64,000 nucleotides of DNA from Geminicoccaceae bacterium (GTDB lineage: Bacteria > Pseudomonadota > Alphaproteobacteria > Geminicoccales > Geminicoccaceae): positions 1,247,501 to 1,311,500 of the forward strand of contig AP024683.1 in NCBI GenBank assembly GCA_025999455.1, read 5' to 3'. A program made the translations under genes and the position numbers. Under the pieces are notes generated by a model. The model had not been told where the DNA came from and searched no databases. It worked only from the letters and a program-made list of their open reading frames with translations. Below, piece by piece: positions 9,268 to 17,747 of the stretch (position 1 is its first letter; every line of letters begins with the position of its first letter).

Positions 9268-10943
9268 CGGCTCGCTCCCGGACGGCCGCGCAGGAGGGCT
9301 TCGGGATTGCGCTGGAGGAGCTCGGCGAAGCTGCGGAGCGCCCGCGCCGCGGCCGCCGCCTCGCGCAACAGGACCACGAGATCGGCGCGGGTCCGGGAAT
9401 CGGCGCCCAAGAGCGATTCGAGTGCCGCCGCCCCGTCGCGCGCCTCCTCCGCGGCCTGCCGCAGCGTGCGCAACAGCGCCGGGGTCTCCGCTTCCGCCGC
9501 GCTCGCGGCACGGCGCAAGCTCTCGAGCGTGGCGAGCAGCCCGTCGACCGCGCGGCCGAGCTTCTCGCCCTCGGCCAGGTCGCCCGCGGCGCGGACCGTG
9601 CGGCGCAGGTCCTCGACGAGCGCGTCGAGCGGCAGGGCCGCGAGCTTCTCGAGCACCCCGGTGAGCGAGGCGCTCAGCGTTTCGAGCTCGGTCGGCACCG
9701 AGGGGATCACCGGCAGGCCACGCACCGTGCGCAGCGTCGCCGGGCCGGCCTCGGGGCGGAAATCGAGGTCGACGTAGAGCTCGCCCGTGAGCAGGCTCGC
9801 GGTCTTGAGCTGGGCGCGCAAGCCGCTCTCGACGAGCTCCTCGAGCGCGAGCTCGCGGGTGGGCTCGCCGGTCAGCGCGTCGATCGGCGACACCCGCTCG
9901 GGCTCGAGCTCGAGCCGCGCCTGGACGACGAGGCCACCCATGGCTTCGTGCCAGGCGAGCGTCACGTCGGTCACGGTGCCGATCCGGATGCCGCGCGTCT
10001 CGACCGCGCTGCCGGGCCTGAGCCCCCGGGTTTGACCGGTGAACTCGACGAGCACCGGGATCTTGCGGGTGAGGCTCGCGGCCGCCGCCGCGGTGCGGTC
10101 GGGATGGAGGGGGAAGCGGGTGCCGGGCGCCGCCGGCGCCTCGCCCGCGGTGCCCTCACCGGGGTCGAACTCCACGCCGCCCAGGAGCAAGGCTTGGAGC
10201 GAGGCGAGCTGGAGCTCGAAGCGGCCGCCGTCGGTGCGCAAGCTCACCCCGCCCGCTTCCCAGAAGCGGGTGCGAGGGGTGACGAGCCGGTCGTGCGGGG
10301 CTTGGACGAAGATCGGGATCGTGACCCGGCGCCGGTCGGGATCGAGGCGGTAGCCCAGGACCTGACCCACCGGGATGCCGCGATAGTAGATGGGCGCGCC
10401 GCGCGTGAGGCTGCCCAGGCTTTCGGCCTCGAGCTCGAAGCGCGTGCCGGGCACCGTCGAGCGGATCAAGGGCGGCTCTTCGAGGCCCACGAAGTCGCGC
10501 CGGGGTGCCCCTCGGCTCCCCGGGTCGAGCTCGACGAAGGCACCGGAGATCACTGTCCCGAGCCCCGTGATCCCGCCCGAGCCGATCCGCGGCCGGACGA
10601 TCCAGAAATTCGTGTCTTCGTAGAGGAAACGCTCGGTACCGGCGTTCATCTGGAGCGTCACGACGATGCGGCTCGGATCGTCACCGAGCTCGACCGTGGT
10701 CACCGTGCCGATCTCGACGTCCCGGTACTTCACCTTGGTCTTGCCCGGCTCGAGACCTTCGGCGCTTTCGAACGTGACCCGGACGACCGGACCACGGTCG
10801 CGGATCGCGCCGTAGACGAGCCACGCGGCGATCGCGATCGCCACCAAGGGCACGAGCCAGATCAGGCTCGCACCGGGATGGCGACGGGGCACGAGCTCGG
10901 CCTCGCCGATCGCCTCCGCTTCGTCCCGCTCGAGCGTTCTCAT
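9264..10943 (-). CDS. pqiB: PqiB, MCE-domain periplasmic lipid-transport protein
   Basis: 559 residues. One N-terminal membrane anchor (LIWLVPLVAIAIAAWLVYG) is followed by three MlaD/MCE domains, marked by VVRVTFESAEGLEPGKTKV, then TRFELEAESLGSLTRGAPIYYRG, then IPVLVEFTGQTRGLRPGSAV. A long C-terminal helical region (from about residue 430) corresponds to the needle that crosses the periplasm. With PqiA in the inner membrane and PqiC in the outer membrane it forms an intermembrane lipid conduit. It overlaps pqiA by four bases (ATGA) and pqiC by four bases, so the three are translationally coupled. Confidence 0.93.
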   Translation of the reverse strand: MRTLERDEAEAIGEAELVPRRHPGASLIWLVPLVAIAIAAWLVYGAIRDRGPVVRVTFESAEGLEPGKTKVKYRDVEIGTVTTVELGDDPSRIVVTLQMNAGTERFLYEDTNFWIVRPRIGSGGITGLGTVISGAFVELDPGSRGAPRRDFVGLEEPPLIRSTVPGTRFELEAESLGSLTRGAPIYYRGIPVGQVLGYRLDPDRRRVTIPIFVQAPHDRLVTPRTRFWEAGGVSLRTDGGRFELQLASLQALLLGGVEFDPGEGTAGEAPAAPGTRFPLHPDRTAAAAASLTRKIPVLVEFTGQTRGLRPGSAVETRGIRIGTVTDVTLAWHEAMGGLVVQARLELEPERVSPIDALTGEPTRELALEELVESGLRAQLKTASLLTGELYVDLDFRPEAGPATLRTVRGLPVIPSVPTELETLSASLTGVLEKLAALPLDALVEDLRRTVRAAGDLAEGEKLGRAVDGLLATLESLRRAASAAEAETPALLRTLRQAAEEARDGAAALESLLGADSRTRADLVVLLREAAAAARALRSFAELLQRNPEALLRGRPGASR

Positions 10944-12184
10944 CGCGGCCGGTTCCAGATGAGACGCGGATCGAAGCTCGCGGACGCGACCATGGTCGCG
11001 ATCACGGTCGCGGCGAAGGCGGTGATCCCCGTGCCGGCCTCGATCGTCGCGAGTGCCCCCATGTCGACGAGGGCCACGAGCAGCGCCACGACGAACACGT
11101 CGACCATCGACCAGCGGCCCACGAACTCGACGATCCTGTAGAGGAGCGTGCGCTCGCGGCGCCACGCCTCCGTGCCGCGCTGCGCGGTGACGAGCAAGAA
11201 GCCGAGCGCGAGGAACTTGAAGAGGGGCACGAGCACGCTCGCCGTGAAGACGATCGCGGCGACCGGGTACATGCCGTGCTCGACCAGGAGCGCCACCCCA
11301 CCCAGGATCGTGCTCGGCTCGCCGCGGCCGAGCGTGGTCACCGTCATGACCGGCAGGAGGTTGGCGGGGACGTAGAAGGCGAAGGCGGTGAGGAGCAACG
11401 CCCAACCGCGGGCGATCGCCTCGGCGCGCGGCGGATGTACCGCGTGGCCGCAGCGGGGACAGCGAGCCCTCGACAGGCCACGGCGCAGCACGACGACCTG
11501 GTCGCAGGCCGGGCAGCCCAGGAGCGGGCCCGTGCCGGGGTCGAGCCGGGCGAGCGTGGCTTGCGGCGCGAGCCGCTGCCAGAGGTCGTGATGGTCGAGG
11601 CTCGCATCGGCGGCGGTCGCGAGGAGGAGCGCCGCGGCGAAGGCCCAGAGCCCGACGCCGGGATGGAGGACGGCGATGTCGGCGAGTTTCACCCAGGCGA
11701 CGATCACTGCGAGCAGGAAGACGTCGAGCATGGCCCAGGCGCGGAGCGCGTCGGCGAGGCGCAGCGCCCGGGCCTGTCCCACCACCCGCAGGCCCAGGAG
11801 GAAGGGGCCGAGGGCCCAGAGCGTGGCGAGCATCTTGGCGAGCGGGAACAAGAGGCTCGCGGCGAGCACGATCCCGGACAAAAGCGGCATGCCTTCCTGC
11901 CACAGCCGCACGACCCCGCTCGCGAGGAGGACGACTTGGCCGCGACCCTCGAAGGTGAAGTCGAGGAAGGGGTGGACGTTGGCGACCGCGAAGAGGACGA
12001 GGGCGGCGAGGTTCAGATGCACCGCCCGGTGGACCGAGCCCGGGGCCACCCGCCGGAGCACGGCACCACAGCGCCGGCAGCGCACGAGCCCCGGTCCCGG
12101 CAGCGCCGTTTGGACCTGTGGCAGGCCGCAATCGTGGCAGACGAGGAGCGGGGCGAGCCAACGGCCGCGGTCGGGCGCACTCAT
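10940..12184 (-). CDS. pqiA: PqiA-like inner-membrane protein
   Basis: 414 residues made of two PqiA repeats, each beginning with a small zinc-ribbon pair: CHDCGLPQ then CRRCG near the N-terminus, and CPACDQVV then CPRCGHAV near residue 220. Each ribbon is followed by four hydrophobic spans, giving about eight transmembrane helices in total. PqiA is the membrane partner of PqiB/PqiC in envelope lipid trafficking. First gene of the coupled pqiA-pqiB-pqiC unit, which appears to continue into the possible glycosyltransferase and the sulfotransferase. ATG start at 12184; 55 bases separate it from the solute-binding protein gene upstream. Confidence 0.93.
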   Translation of the reverse strand: MSAPDRGRWLAPLLVCHDCGLPQVQTALPGPGLVRCRRCGAVLRRVAPGSVHRAVHLNLAALVLFAVANVHPFLDFTFEGRGQVVLLASGVVRLWQEGMPLLSGIVLAASLLFPLAKMLATLWALGPFLLGLRVVGQARALRLADALRAWAMLDVFLLAVIVAWVKLADIAVLHPGVGLWAFAAALLLATAADASLDHHDLWQRLAPQATLARLDPGTGPLLGCPACDQVVVLRRGLSRARCPRCGHAVHPPRAEAIARGWALLLTAFAFYVPANLLPVMTVTTLGRGEPSTILGGVALLVEHGMYPVAAIVFTASVLVPLFKFLALGFLLVTAQRGTEAWRRERTLLYRIVEFVGRWSMVDVFVVALLVALVDMGALATIEAGTGITAFAATVIATMVASASFDPRLIWNRPR

Positions 12185-12239
12185 CCTCGAAGCTTAGCAG
12201 GCCGGCCGATCACCACCAACGGCGGTCGGCCCGCCGGGC

Positions 12240-13823
12240 TCAGCGTTTGACGACCCAGCGCCAGAGGAACTGGTTGTCGGCGCGCTGGACGAGGTCGATC
12301 CCCTCGCGCACGCCCCAGGCGAGGGCTTGCTGGTGGAGGGGCACGTAGCCCACGTCCTCGTGCAGGAGACGCCAAGCCTCGGCGATCAGCCGATCGCGTC
12401 GGGCGAGGTCGATCTCGGTCAAGATCTCGGTCGCGAGCGCGTCGATCTTCGGGTTCGAATAGCCGCCGAGATTGAACGCGCCGGCCCCCTTGCCGTCGCG
12501 TGTCACCACGAGATTGTACAACGCGTTCCAGGAATCGAAACTGCCCGGTGTCCAGCCCAACAGATAGAAGCTCGTCTTGTAGCCGCCGGCGGCCAGCACT
12601 TTGGCGAAGTAGACCGATTTGGTCTGGGCATTGAGCGTCACCTTGATGCCGATGCGGCCGAGCATGCCGACCACCGCCTGGCAGATCTGCTCGTCGTTGA
12701 CGTAGCGATCGTTCGGGCAGTCGAGCGTGACGGCGAAGCCGTCCGGGTAGCCGGCCTCGGCGAGCAGCCGGCGCGCGGCGGCCGGATCGTAGGGCCAGCG
12801 GACGAGCTCCTTCGGAAAGCCCTGGATGCCCGGGGCCACGAGCGAAGCACTCGGGGTCGCCTGGCCGCGCATCACCTTCTTGGCGATCGCCTCGACGTCG
12901 ATCGCCTGGTAGACGGCGAGCCGCACGCGGCGATCCTTGAACGGGTTCTTGCCCTTGACGTCGGAGCCCTCGAGCTCCTCGCGCCACTGGTCGAAGCCCA
13001 GGAAAATCGTGCGGAGTTCGGGGCCGACGAGCGCCTTCAAGCCCGGCGTGCGGGCGACCCGGTCGGTGTCCTGGATCGGCAGCGAGAGGATCAGGTCGAG
13101 CTCGCCCGAAAGCAGGGCCGCCACGCGGGTCGCGTCGTTGGCGATCGGTCGGAAGATCACCTCCTGGAGATTGCCCGGCACCTTGCCCCATCCCCACCAG
13201 TCCGGATGGCGGACCGCCACGGTCTTCACGTCGGGCTCGCGCGACACGACCTTGAAGGGCCCCGTGCCGTTGGTGTGGAAGGCCGCGAAACTGCCGCGCG
13301 GGTTCTTGATGTCGACGGGCTCGACCGCGCCGTTGGCGAGCGCCCATTCCTTGTCGACGATGTACCAGGTGTCCCACTCGGCGTGGAGGATGGGGTTGGG
13401 CACCTCGGTCACGAACTCGACCGTGTGGTCGTCGACCTTGACGACCTCTCTCACCGTGGCGAGCCGAGTTTTGAGATCGGAAGTCGGCCGCCGCACCCGC
13501 TCGGCGGAGAACAGCACGTCCTCGGCGTCGAACGGGCTGCCGTCGTGGAAGCGTACGCCCTTGCGCAGATGGAACCGCCAGCGGTCCTTGGCGACGATTT
13601 CCCAGCGCTCGGCGAGGCCGGGCTCGATCGACAGATCGGGGCCGCGCGTCGTGAGGCCCTCGTAGACGTTGCCGAGATAGCCGAGGGTGAAGGTCTCGTT
13701 GAGGCCGTGCGGGTCGAGCGTGCCGACGTCGCCCTGGAACGACATCCGGAGCGTTTGGGCGGCGGCCGGCACCGCCATCGAGCCCACGAGCAACCCGGCC
13801 ACGAGCAGCCTCGGGAAGGGCAT
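12240..13823 (-). CDS. ABC transporter substrate-binding protein, family 5 (peptide/opine type)
   Basis: 527 residues, secreted to the periplasm by a clear signal peptide (LLVAGLLVGSMAVPAAAQ, cleavage after AQ). It is a DppA/OppA-type SBP_bac_5 protein: GTLDPHGLNETFTLGYLGNVYEGL at the start of the mature part, WRFHLRKGVRFHDGSPFDAEDV, then RVRLAVYQAIDVEAI and a C-terminal lobe ending LVQRADNQFLW. These proteins bind peptides, nickel, opines or sugars for an ABC importer. No permease or ATPase gene is next to it, so it is an orphan here and its ligand cannot be inferred. Confidence 0.93.
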   Translation of the reverse strand: MPFPRLLVAGLLVGSMAVPAAAQTLRMSFQGDVGTLDPHGLNETFTLGYLGNVYEGLTTRGPDLSIEPGLAERWEIVAKDRWRFHLRKGVRFHDGSPFDAEDVLFSAERVRRPTSDLKTRLATVREVVKVDDHTVEFVTEVPNPILHAEWDTWYIVDKEWALANGAVEPVDIKNPRGSFAAFHTNGTGPFKVVSREPDVKTVAVRHPDWWGWGKVPGNLQEVIFRPIANDATRVAALLSGELDLILSLPIQDTDRVARTPGLKALVGPELRTIFLGFDQWREELEGSDVKGKNPFKDRRVRLAVYQAIDVEAIAKKVMRGQATPSASLVAPGIQGFPKELVRWPYDPAAARRLLAEAGYPDGFAVTLDCPNDRYVNDEQICQAVVGMLGRIGIKVTLNAQTKSVYFAKVLAAGGYKTSFYLLGWTPGSFDSWNALYNLVVTRDGKGAGAFNLGGYSNPKIDALATEILTEIDLARRDRLIAEAWRLLHEDVGYVPLHQQALAWGVREGIDLVQRADNQFLWRWVVKR

Positions 13824-13988
13824 GGGATCCTCCGCGCGCGTTCTTTCTCGAGAGGATCCGCGGCGCTGGTGACGCTGTCAATCCAGGGTGCATTTTTCAG
13901 AATTTTGTAAACTTTTTAGTTGAGAAAAGCGCGATGGAGTCCAGCGCCCGATCTGGACTTCCGGCCGGCCGGCGCGACATAAAGGAGC
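13824..13988. promoter_or_regulatory. divergent intergenic region with an AT-rich core
   Basis: Separates the solute-binding protein gene (minus) from the VWA gene (plus). The interval at about 13888-13929 is far richer in A and T than the surroundings (runs such as catttttcagaattttgt and aactttttagttgagaaaag), which is what one would expect of a promoter in this genome. I cannot fix -35/-10 boxes with confidence. An AAAGGAG ribosome-binding site lies just before the VWA start. Confidence 0.4.
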
Positions 13989-14687
13989 ATGAGCGGCAAG
14001 GATCTGAGCGCGCGCACCGATCGGCAGGTGGCGGCGTTCCTCGAGGAGCTCGCGAAGGTGCCGGCCCGCCCCTCGGCCGGCCGAGGGCGGCTCATCTTCG
14101 CCTTGGACGCGACCGCCTCCCGCGAACCGACCTGGGACCGGGCCTGCGAGGTCCAGGGCCAGATGTTCCTCGAAGCCGGCCGGCTCGGCGGGCTCGAGGT
14201 CCAGCTCGTCTTCTATCGTGGCTTCCACGAGTGCAAGGCGAGCCGATGGGTGAGCGACAGCCGGGCGCTCGTCGAGCTCATGACGAGCGTGCGCTGCAAG
14301 GCCGGGCAGACGCAGATCCGCCGCGTCCTCCGCCACGCGATCGCCGAGACCAAGCGCGAGCCGGTCCGCGCACTCGTCTTCATCGGCGACGCGATGGAGG
14401 AGGAGCTCGACGAGCTCGCCGCGCTCGCGGGCGAGCTCGGGATTTTGGGCGTGCGCGCCTTCCTCTTCCAGGAGGGCGACGATCCGCGCGCCGAGCGAGC
14501 CTTCCGCGAGATCGCCCGGCTCACCGGTGGCGCTTGGTGTCGCTTCGACCGCAACGCGCCGAACGAGTTGCGCGAGCTCTTGGGCGCGGTCGCCGCCTAC
14601 GCCGCGGGCGGTGCCGCCGTGCTCGAAGATCTGCGGCGGCGGCCGTCGAACGTGGTCCGGCTCTTGGCCCACCAGGTCCGCGGCTGA
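13989..14687 (+). CDS. VWA-like domain protein
   Basis: 232 residues, cytoplasmic (no signal peptide). The central fold resembles a von Willebrand factor A domain: a first strand LIFALDATASREPTWDRA (a D-x-T/S-x-S metal-site variant), a second strand LQLVFYRG-like VQLVFYRGFHECK, and a later strand ALVFIGDAMEE. The role is unknown; VWA proteins usually mediate protein contacts. Preceded by a good ribosome-binding site (AAAGGAGC), and its stop overlaps the start of the DnaJ-like gene (TGATG), so the two are made together. Confidence 0.75.
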   Translation: MSGKDLSARTDRQVAAFLEELAKVPARPSAGRGRLIFALDATASREPTWDRACEVQGQMFLEAGRLGGLEVQLVFYRGFHECKASRWVSDSRALVELMTSVRCKAGQTQIRRVLRHAIAETKREPVRALVFIGDAMEEELDELAALAGELGILGVRAFLFQEGDDPRAERAFREIARLTGGAWCRFDRNAPNELRELLGAVAAYAAGGAAVLEDLRRRPSNVVRLLAHQVRG

Positions 14688-15421
14688 TGCTCCTCTATTA
14701 TTTGTCGGCCGGTGCTGCCGCTCTGGCCCTCCTGCTCGTACTGGCGCGGTGGTTTTCGCGGCTTTCGCCGAGCGACCTCACGCAAGCGGCACGGACCTTC
14801 GTGGCCGTCTTCACCGGCCTCGCCGGAACCGGGCTGATCTTCTTGGGCCGCTACGGGCTCGCGATCGTCACGCTCGCCGCGGCGGCCATGGCGCTCCGCT
14901 CGCTGATCAAGGCCCGCGGCGGGGCGGAGCCGCTCGAGGCGGAGCGGGGCAGCGCCGACGCGTCGCGGGTCGAGACCGCGCTCCTCGTCATGGAGCTCGA
15001 CCGGGCGAGCGGGCGGCTCGACGGGCGGGTGCGGCGTGGGCGGTTCGCGGGCCGCACACTCGGGGCGCTCGACCTCGACGAACTCCTGGACCTGCTCGAG
15101 GAGGCCAGGGAGGACGATCCGCCTTCGGTCGCTCTGCTCAAGGCCTATCTCGACCGACGCGATCCATCTTGGCGACGCCGCGATCGGGGCGGCGAGGGCG
15201 CGGCCGGGGTCGATCCGACCGCCATGGACGAGCGGACCGCGCTCGCCATCCTCGGCCTCGAGCCCGGGGCGAGCGAGGAGGAGATCCGCGCCGCGCACCG
15301 CCGGCTCATGGCCAAGCTGCACCCCGACCACGGTGGCAGCACCTTCCTCGCCGCCCAGCTCAACCGGGCCAAGGAGGTCTTGCTCCGCGGGCGCGGTCGC
15401 GCCACGTCCGACCGTTGTTGA
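14687..15421 (+). CDS. membrane-anchored DnaJ-domain protein (Tim14-like layout)
   Basis: 244 residues. Two N-terminal hydrophobic spans (YYLSAGAAALALLLVLARWF and VFTGLAGTGLIFLG plus the following helix) precede a cytoplasmic linker and a C-terminal J domain from about residue 180 (AILGLEPGASEEEIRAAHRR, then KLHPDHGGS). The HPD tripeptide that stimulates Hsp70 is intact. An N-terminal membrane anchor with a C-terminal J domain and HPDHGGS is the layout of the Tim14/Pam18-like proteins of alphaproteobacteria. It should recruit DnaK to the membrane; the client is unknown. Translationally coupled to the VWA gene. Confidence 0.82.
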   Translation: MLLYYLSAGAAALALLLVLARWFSRLSPSDLTQAARTFVAVFTGLAGTGLIFLGRYGLAIVTLAAAAMALRSLIKARGGAEPLEAERGSADASRVETALLVMELDRASGRLDGRVRRGRFAGRTLGALDLDELLDLLEEAREDDPPSVALLKAYLDRRDPSWRRRDRGGEGAAGVDPTAMDERTALAILGLEPGASEEEIRAAHRRLMAKLHPDHGGSTFLAAQLNRAKEVLLRGRGRATSDRC

Positions 15422-15519
15422 AATTTTAACGAACCCGACGGTAGAAGCCGCGGACATGCGTGGGACGCGGCGGACCGCCGAGCGGTGCCGTCGCCTCGCG
15501 ATGGTTCCGAGGAGAACGC

Positions 15520-16386
15520 ATGGCGAAGGTCCGCAAGGTGGTGTTGCCGGTGGCGGGGCTCGGCACCCGCATGTTGCCGGCGACGCGGGTCCTGCCGAAA
15601 GAGATGCTGCCGGTCGTCGACAAGCCGATCGTGCAATACGCGATCGAGGAAGCGCGGGCGGCCGGAATCGAGGAGGTCATCCTCGTCACGGGGCGCGGTA
15701 AGACCTTGATCGAGGACCATTTCGACCGGGCGGTCGAGCTCTTCGAGACGCTCGCCCGGCGGGGCCGCACGGCCGAGCTCGAAACCTTGCTCGCCGAGAC
15801 GCCGGAGCCCGGTGCCCTCGTCTACACCCGGCAGCAAGAGCCCAAGGGCCTCGGCCACGCGGTCTGGTGCGCGCGCCACCTCGTCGGCCGCGAACCCTTC
15901 GCCGTGATGTTGGTCGACGATCTGATCGACGCACCCGTGCCCTGCCTCGCCCAGATGCTCGAGGTGCACCGGCGCACCGAGGGCAACGTCGTCGCGGTCA
16001 TGGAGGTGCCGGCCGAGCAGACGGTCCGCTACGGGATCGTCGCGCCGGGCGCCGACGACGGCCGGGTGGTCGAGGTGAAGGGACTCGTCGAGAAGCCGCG
16101 GCCCGAGGTCGCCCCGTCGCGGCTCGCGGTGATCGGCCGCTACGTCTTGCTACCGGAGGTCATGGACGAGCTCGCCCGCCACGAGGTCGGCGCGGGTGGC
16201 GAGATCCAGCTCACCGACGCGATGGCGCGGCTGATCGGGCGGCAGCCCTTCCACGGTCTGCGGTTCGAGGGCCGCCGCTTCGATTGCGGCGACAAGCTCG
16301 GCTATCTCGAAGCGGTCGTGGCGCTCGCCTCGCGCCGCGCCGATCTGGGCCCGGCCTTCCGGGCGCTCCTCGCGCGCTATCTCTGA
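15520..16386 (+). CDS. galU: UTP-glucose-1-phosphate uridylyltransferase GalU
   Basis: 288 residues. Makes UDP-glucose from UTP and glucose-1-phosphate. The nucleotide-binding N-terminus is VLPVAGLGTRMLPATRVLPKEMLP, with KP at the end of the loop (VDKPIVQYAIEEA); the uridylyl-binding segment EPKGLGHAVWCAR and the metal-site VMLVDDLID follow. The ATG at 15520 is chosen because GAGGAGAA precedes it and the family N-terminus begins there. The product feeds Ugd directly downstream and GalE further on, providing precursors for the exopolysaccharide island. Confidence 0.95.
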   Translation: MAKVRKVVLPVAGLGTRMLPATRVLPKEMLPVVDKPIVQYAIEEARAAGIEEVILVTGRGKTLIEDHFDRAVELFETLARRGRTAELETLLAETPEPGALVYTRQQEPKGLGHAVWCARHLVGREPFAVMLVDDLIDAPVPCLAQMLEVHRRTEGNVVAVMEVPAEQTVRYGIVAPGADDGRVVEVKGLVEKPRPEVAPSRLAVIGRYVLLPEVMDELARHEVGAGGEIQLTDAMARLIGRQPFHGLRFEGRRFDCGDKLGYLEAVVALASRRADLGPAFRALLARYL

Positions 16387-16407
16387 CCGCCCCACGGAGC
16401 CGCCGCC

Positions 16408-17730
16408 ATGCGCATCGCGATGATCGGCACGGGCTATGTCGGCCTCGTCTCGGGGGCCTGCTTCGCCGAATTCGGCGTCGAGGTCACCTGCGTCGACAAG
16501 GCGGTCGACAAGATCGCGATGCTCGAGTCGGGCCGGATCCCGATCTACGAGCCGGGCCTCGAGGATCTCGTCGCGCGCCACCGGTCCGCCGGCCGGCTCC
16601 GCTTCACGACCGAACTCGCGCCGGCACTCGACGGTGCCGATGCGATCTTCATCGCGGTCGGCACACCCACCCGTCGCGGCGACGGCCATGCCGACCTCTC
16701 CTACGTCTTCGCCGCCGCGGAAGAGATCGCCCGCGGGCTCGATCACCCGGCGCTCGTCGTCACCAAGTCCACCGTGCCGGTCGGCACCGGACGGCGTCTC
16801 AAGCGGCTCTTCCGTGAACTTCGGCCGGATCTGCCGATCGACGTCGCCTCCAATCCGGAATTCTTGCGCGAAGGCTCGGCGATCGAGGATTTCCTGCGTC
16901 CCGATCGGGTGGTCTGCGGGGTCGAGACGGATGCCGCGCGCGATACGCTCGCGGCCCTCTATCGGCCCTTGAATCTGATCGAGACACCGATCCTGTTCAC
17001 CACGATCGAGACCGCCGAGCTCATCAAATACGCGACCAACAGCTTCCTCGCGACCAAGATCACCTTCATCAACGAGATCGCCGATCTCTGCGAAAAGGTC
17101 GGCGCCGACGTCCAGCAGGTGGCGCGCGGCATCGGGCTCGACGGCCGGATCGGTCGCAAGTTCCTGCACGCCGGACCGGGCTACGGCGGCTCCTGCTTCC
17201 CCAAGGACACGCTCGCCCTCCTGCGGACCGCCGAACTGCACGGGGTGCCGCTGCGGATCGTCGACACGGTCGTGCAGGTCAACGAGGCCCGCAAGCGGCG
17301 AATGGTCAAGAAGATCGTGGACGCCATGGGCGGCGAGATCGCCGGTCGGCGGATCGCGGTCCTGGGCGTCACCTTCAAGCCCAACACGGACGACATGCGC
17401 GAGAGCCCGAGCCTCGTGATCGTACCCGCCTTGCAGGCCGAGGGCGCGGAGATCCGGGTCTACGATCCCGAGGGCCGGCGCGAGGGAGAGCGGCTCTTGC
17501 CCGGCGTCACCTGGTGCGCCGACAGCTACGAGGCGATCACCGGTGCCGACGCGATCGTCCTCTTGACCGAGTGGAACCAGTTCCGCGGGCTCGACCTCGA
17601 ACGGGCGCGCAGCCTCGTGCGCCAACCGGTCCTGGTCGATCTGCGCAACGTCTTCGATCCCGAACGGGCGAGCCGGGCCGGCTTTTTCTACACGGGGATC
17701 GGCCGGCCGGCCCGTCGCGCCGGCGAGTGA
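16408..17730 (+). CDS. ugd: UDP-glucose 6-dehydrogenase
   Basis: 440 residues. Oxidises UDP-glucose twice to UDP-glucuronate with NAD+. The N-terminal Rossmann motif is IGTGYVGLVSGACFAEFG; the catalytic cysteine lies in GYGGSCFPKD; the C-terminal domain has VLGVTFKPNTDDMRESPS. Sits 21 bases after galU and 17 bases before the phosphohexomutase, so these three genes form an operon for UDP-glucose/UDP-glucuronate supply. Acidic exopolysaccharide is therefore likely. Confidence 0.96.
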   Translation: MRIAMIGTGYVGLVSGACFAEFGVEVTCVDKAVDKIAMLESGRIPIYEPGLEDLVARHRSAGRLRFTTELAPALDGADAIFIAVGTPTRRGDGHADLSYVFAAAEEIARGLDHPALVVTKSTVPVGTGRRLKRLFRELRPDLPIDVASNPEFLREGSAIEDFLRPDRVVCGVETDAARDTLAALYRPLNLIETPILFTTIETAELIKYATNSFLATKITFINEIADLCEKVGADVQQVARGIGLDGRIGRKFLHAGPGYGGSCFPKDTLALLRTAELHGVPLRIVDTVVQVNEARKRRMVKKIVDAMGGEIAGRRIAVLGVTFKPNTDDMRESPSLVIVPALQAEGAEIRVYDPEGRREGERLLPGVTWCADSYEAITGADAIVLLTEWNQFRGLDLERARSLVRQPVLVDLRNVFDPERASRAGFFYTGIGRPARRAGE

Positions 17731-17747
17731 GCGAAGGGGAGGCGGCC

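Noticed and set aside
12200-12235. Weak inverted repeat between the solute-binding protein gene and pqiA as a terminator
   Set aside because: Only six paired bases around a long loop and no U-tract.
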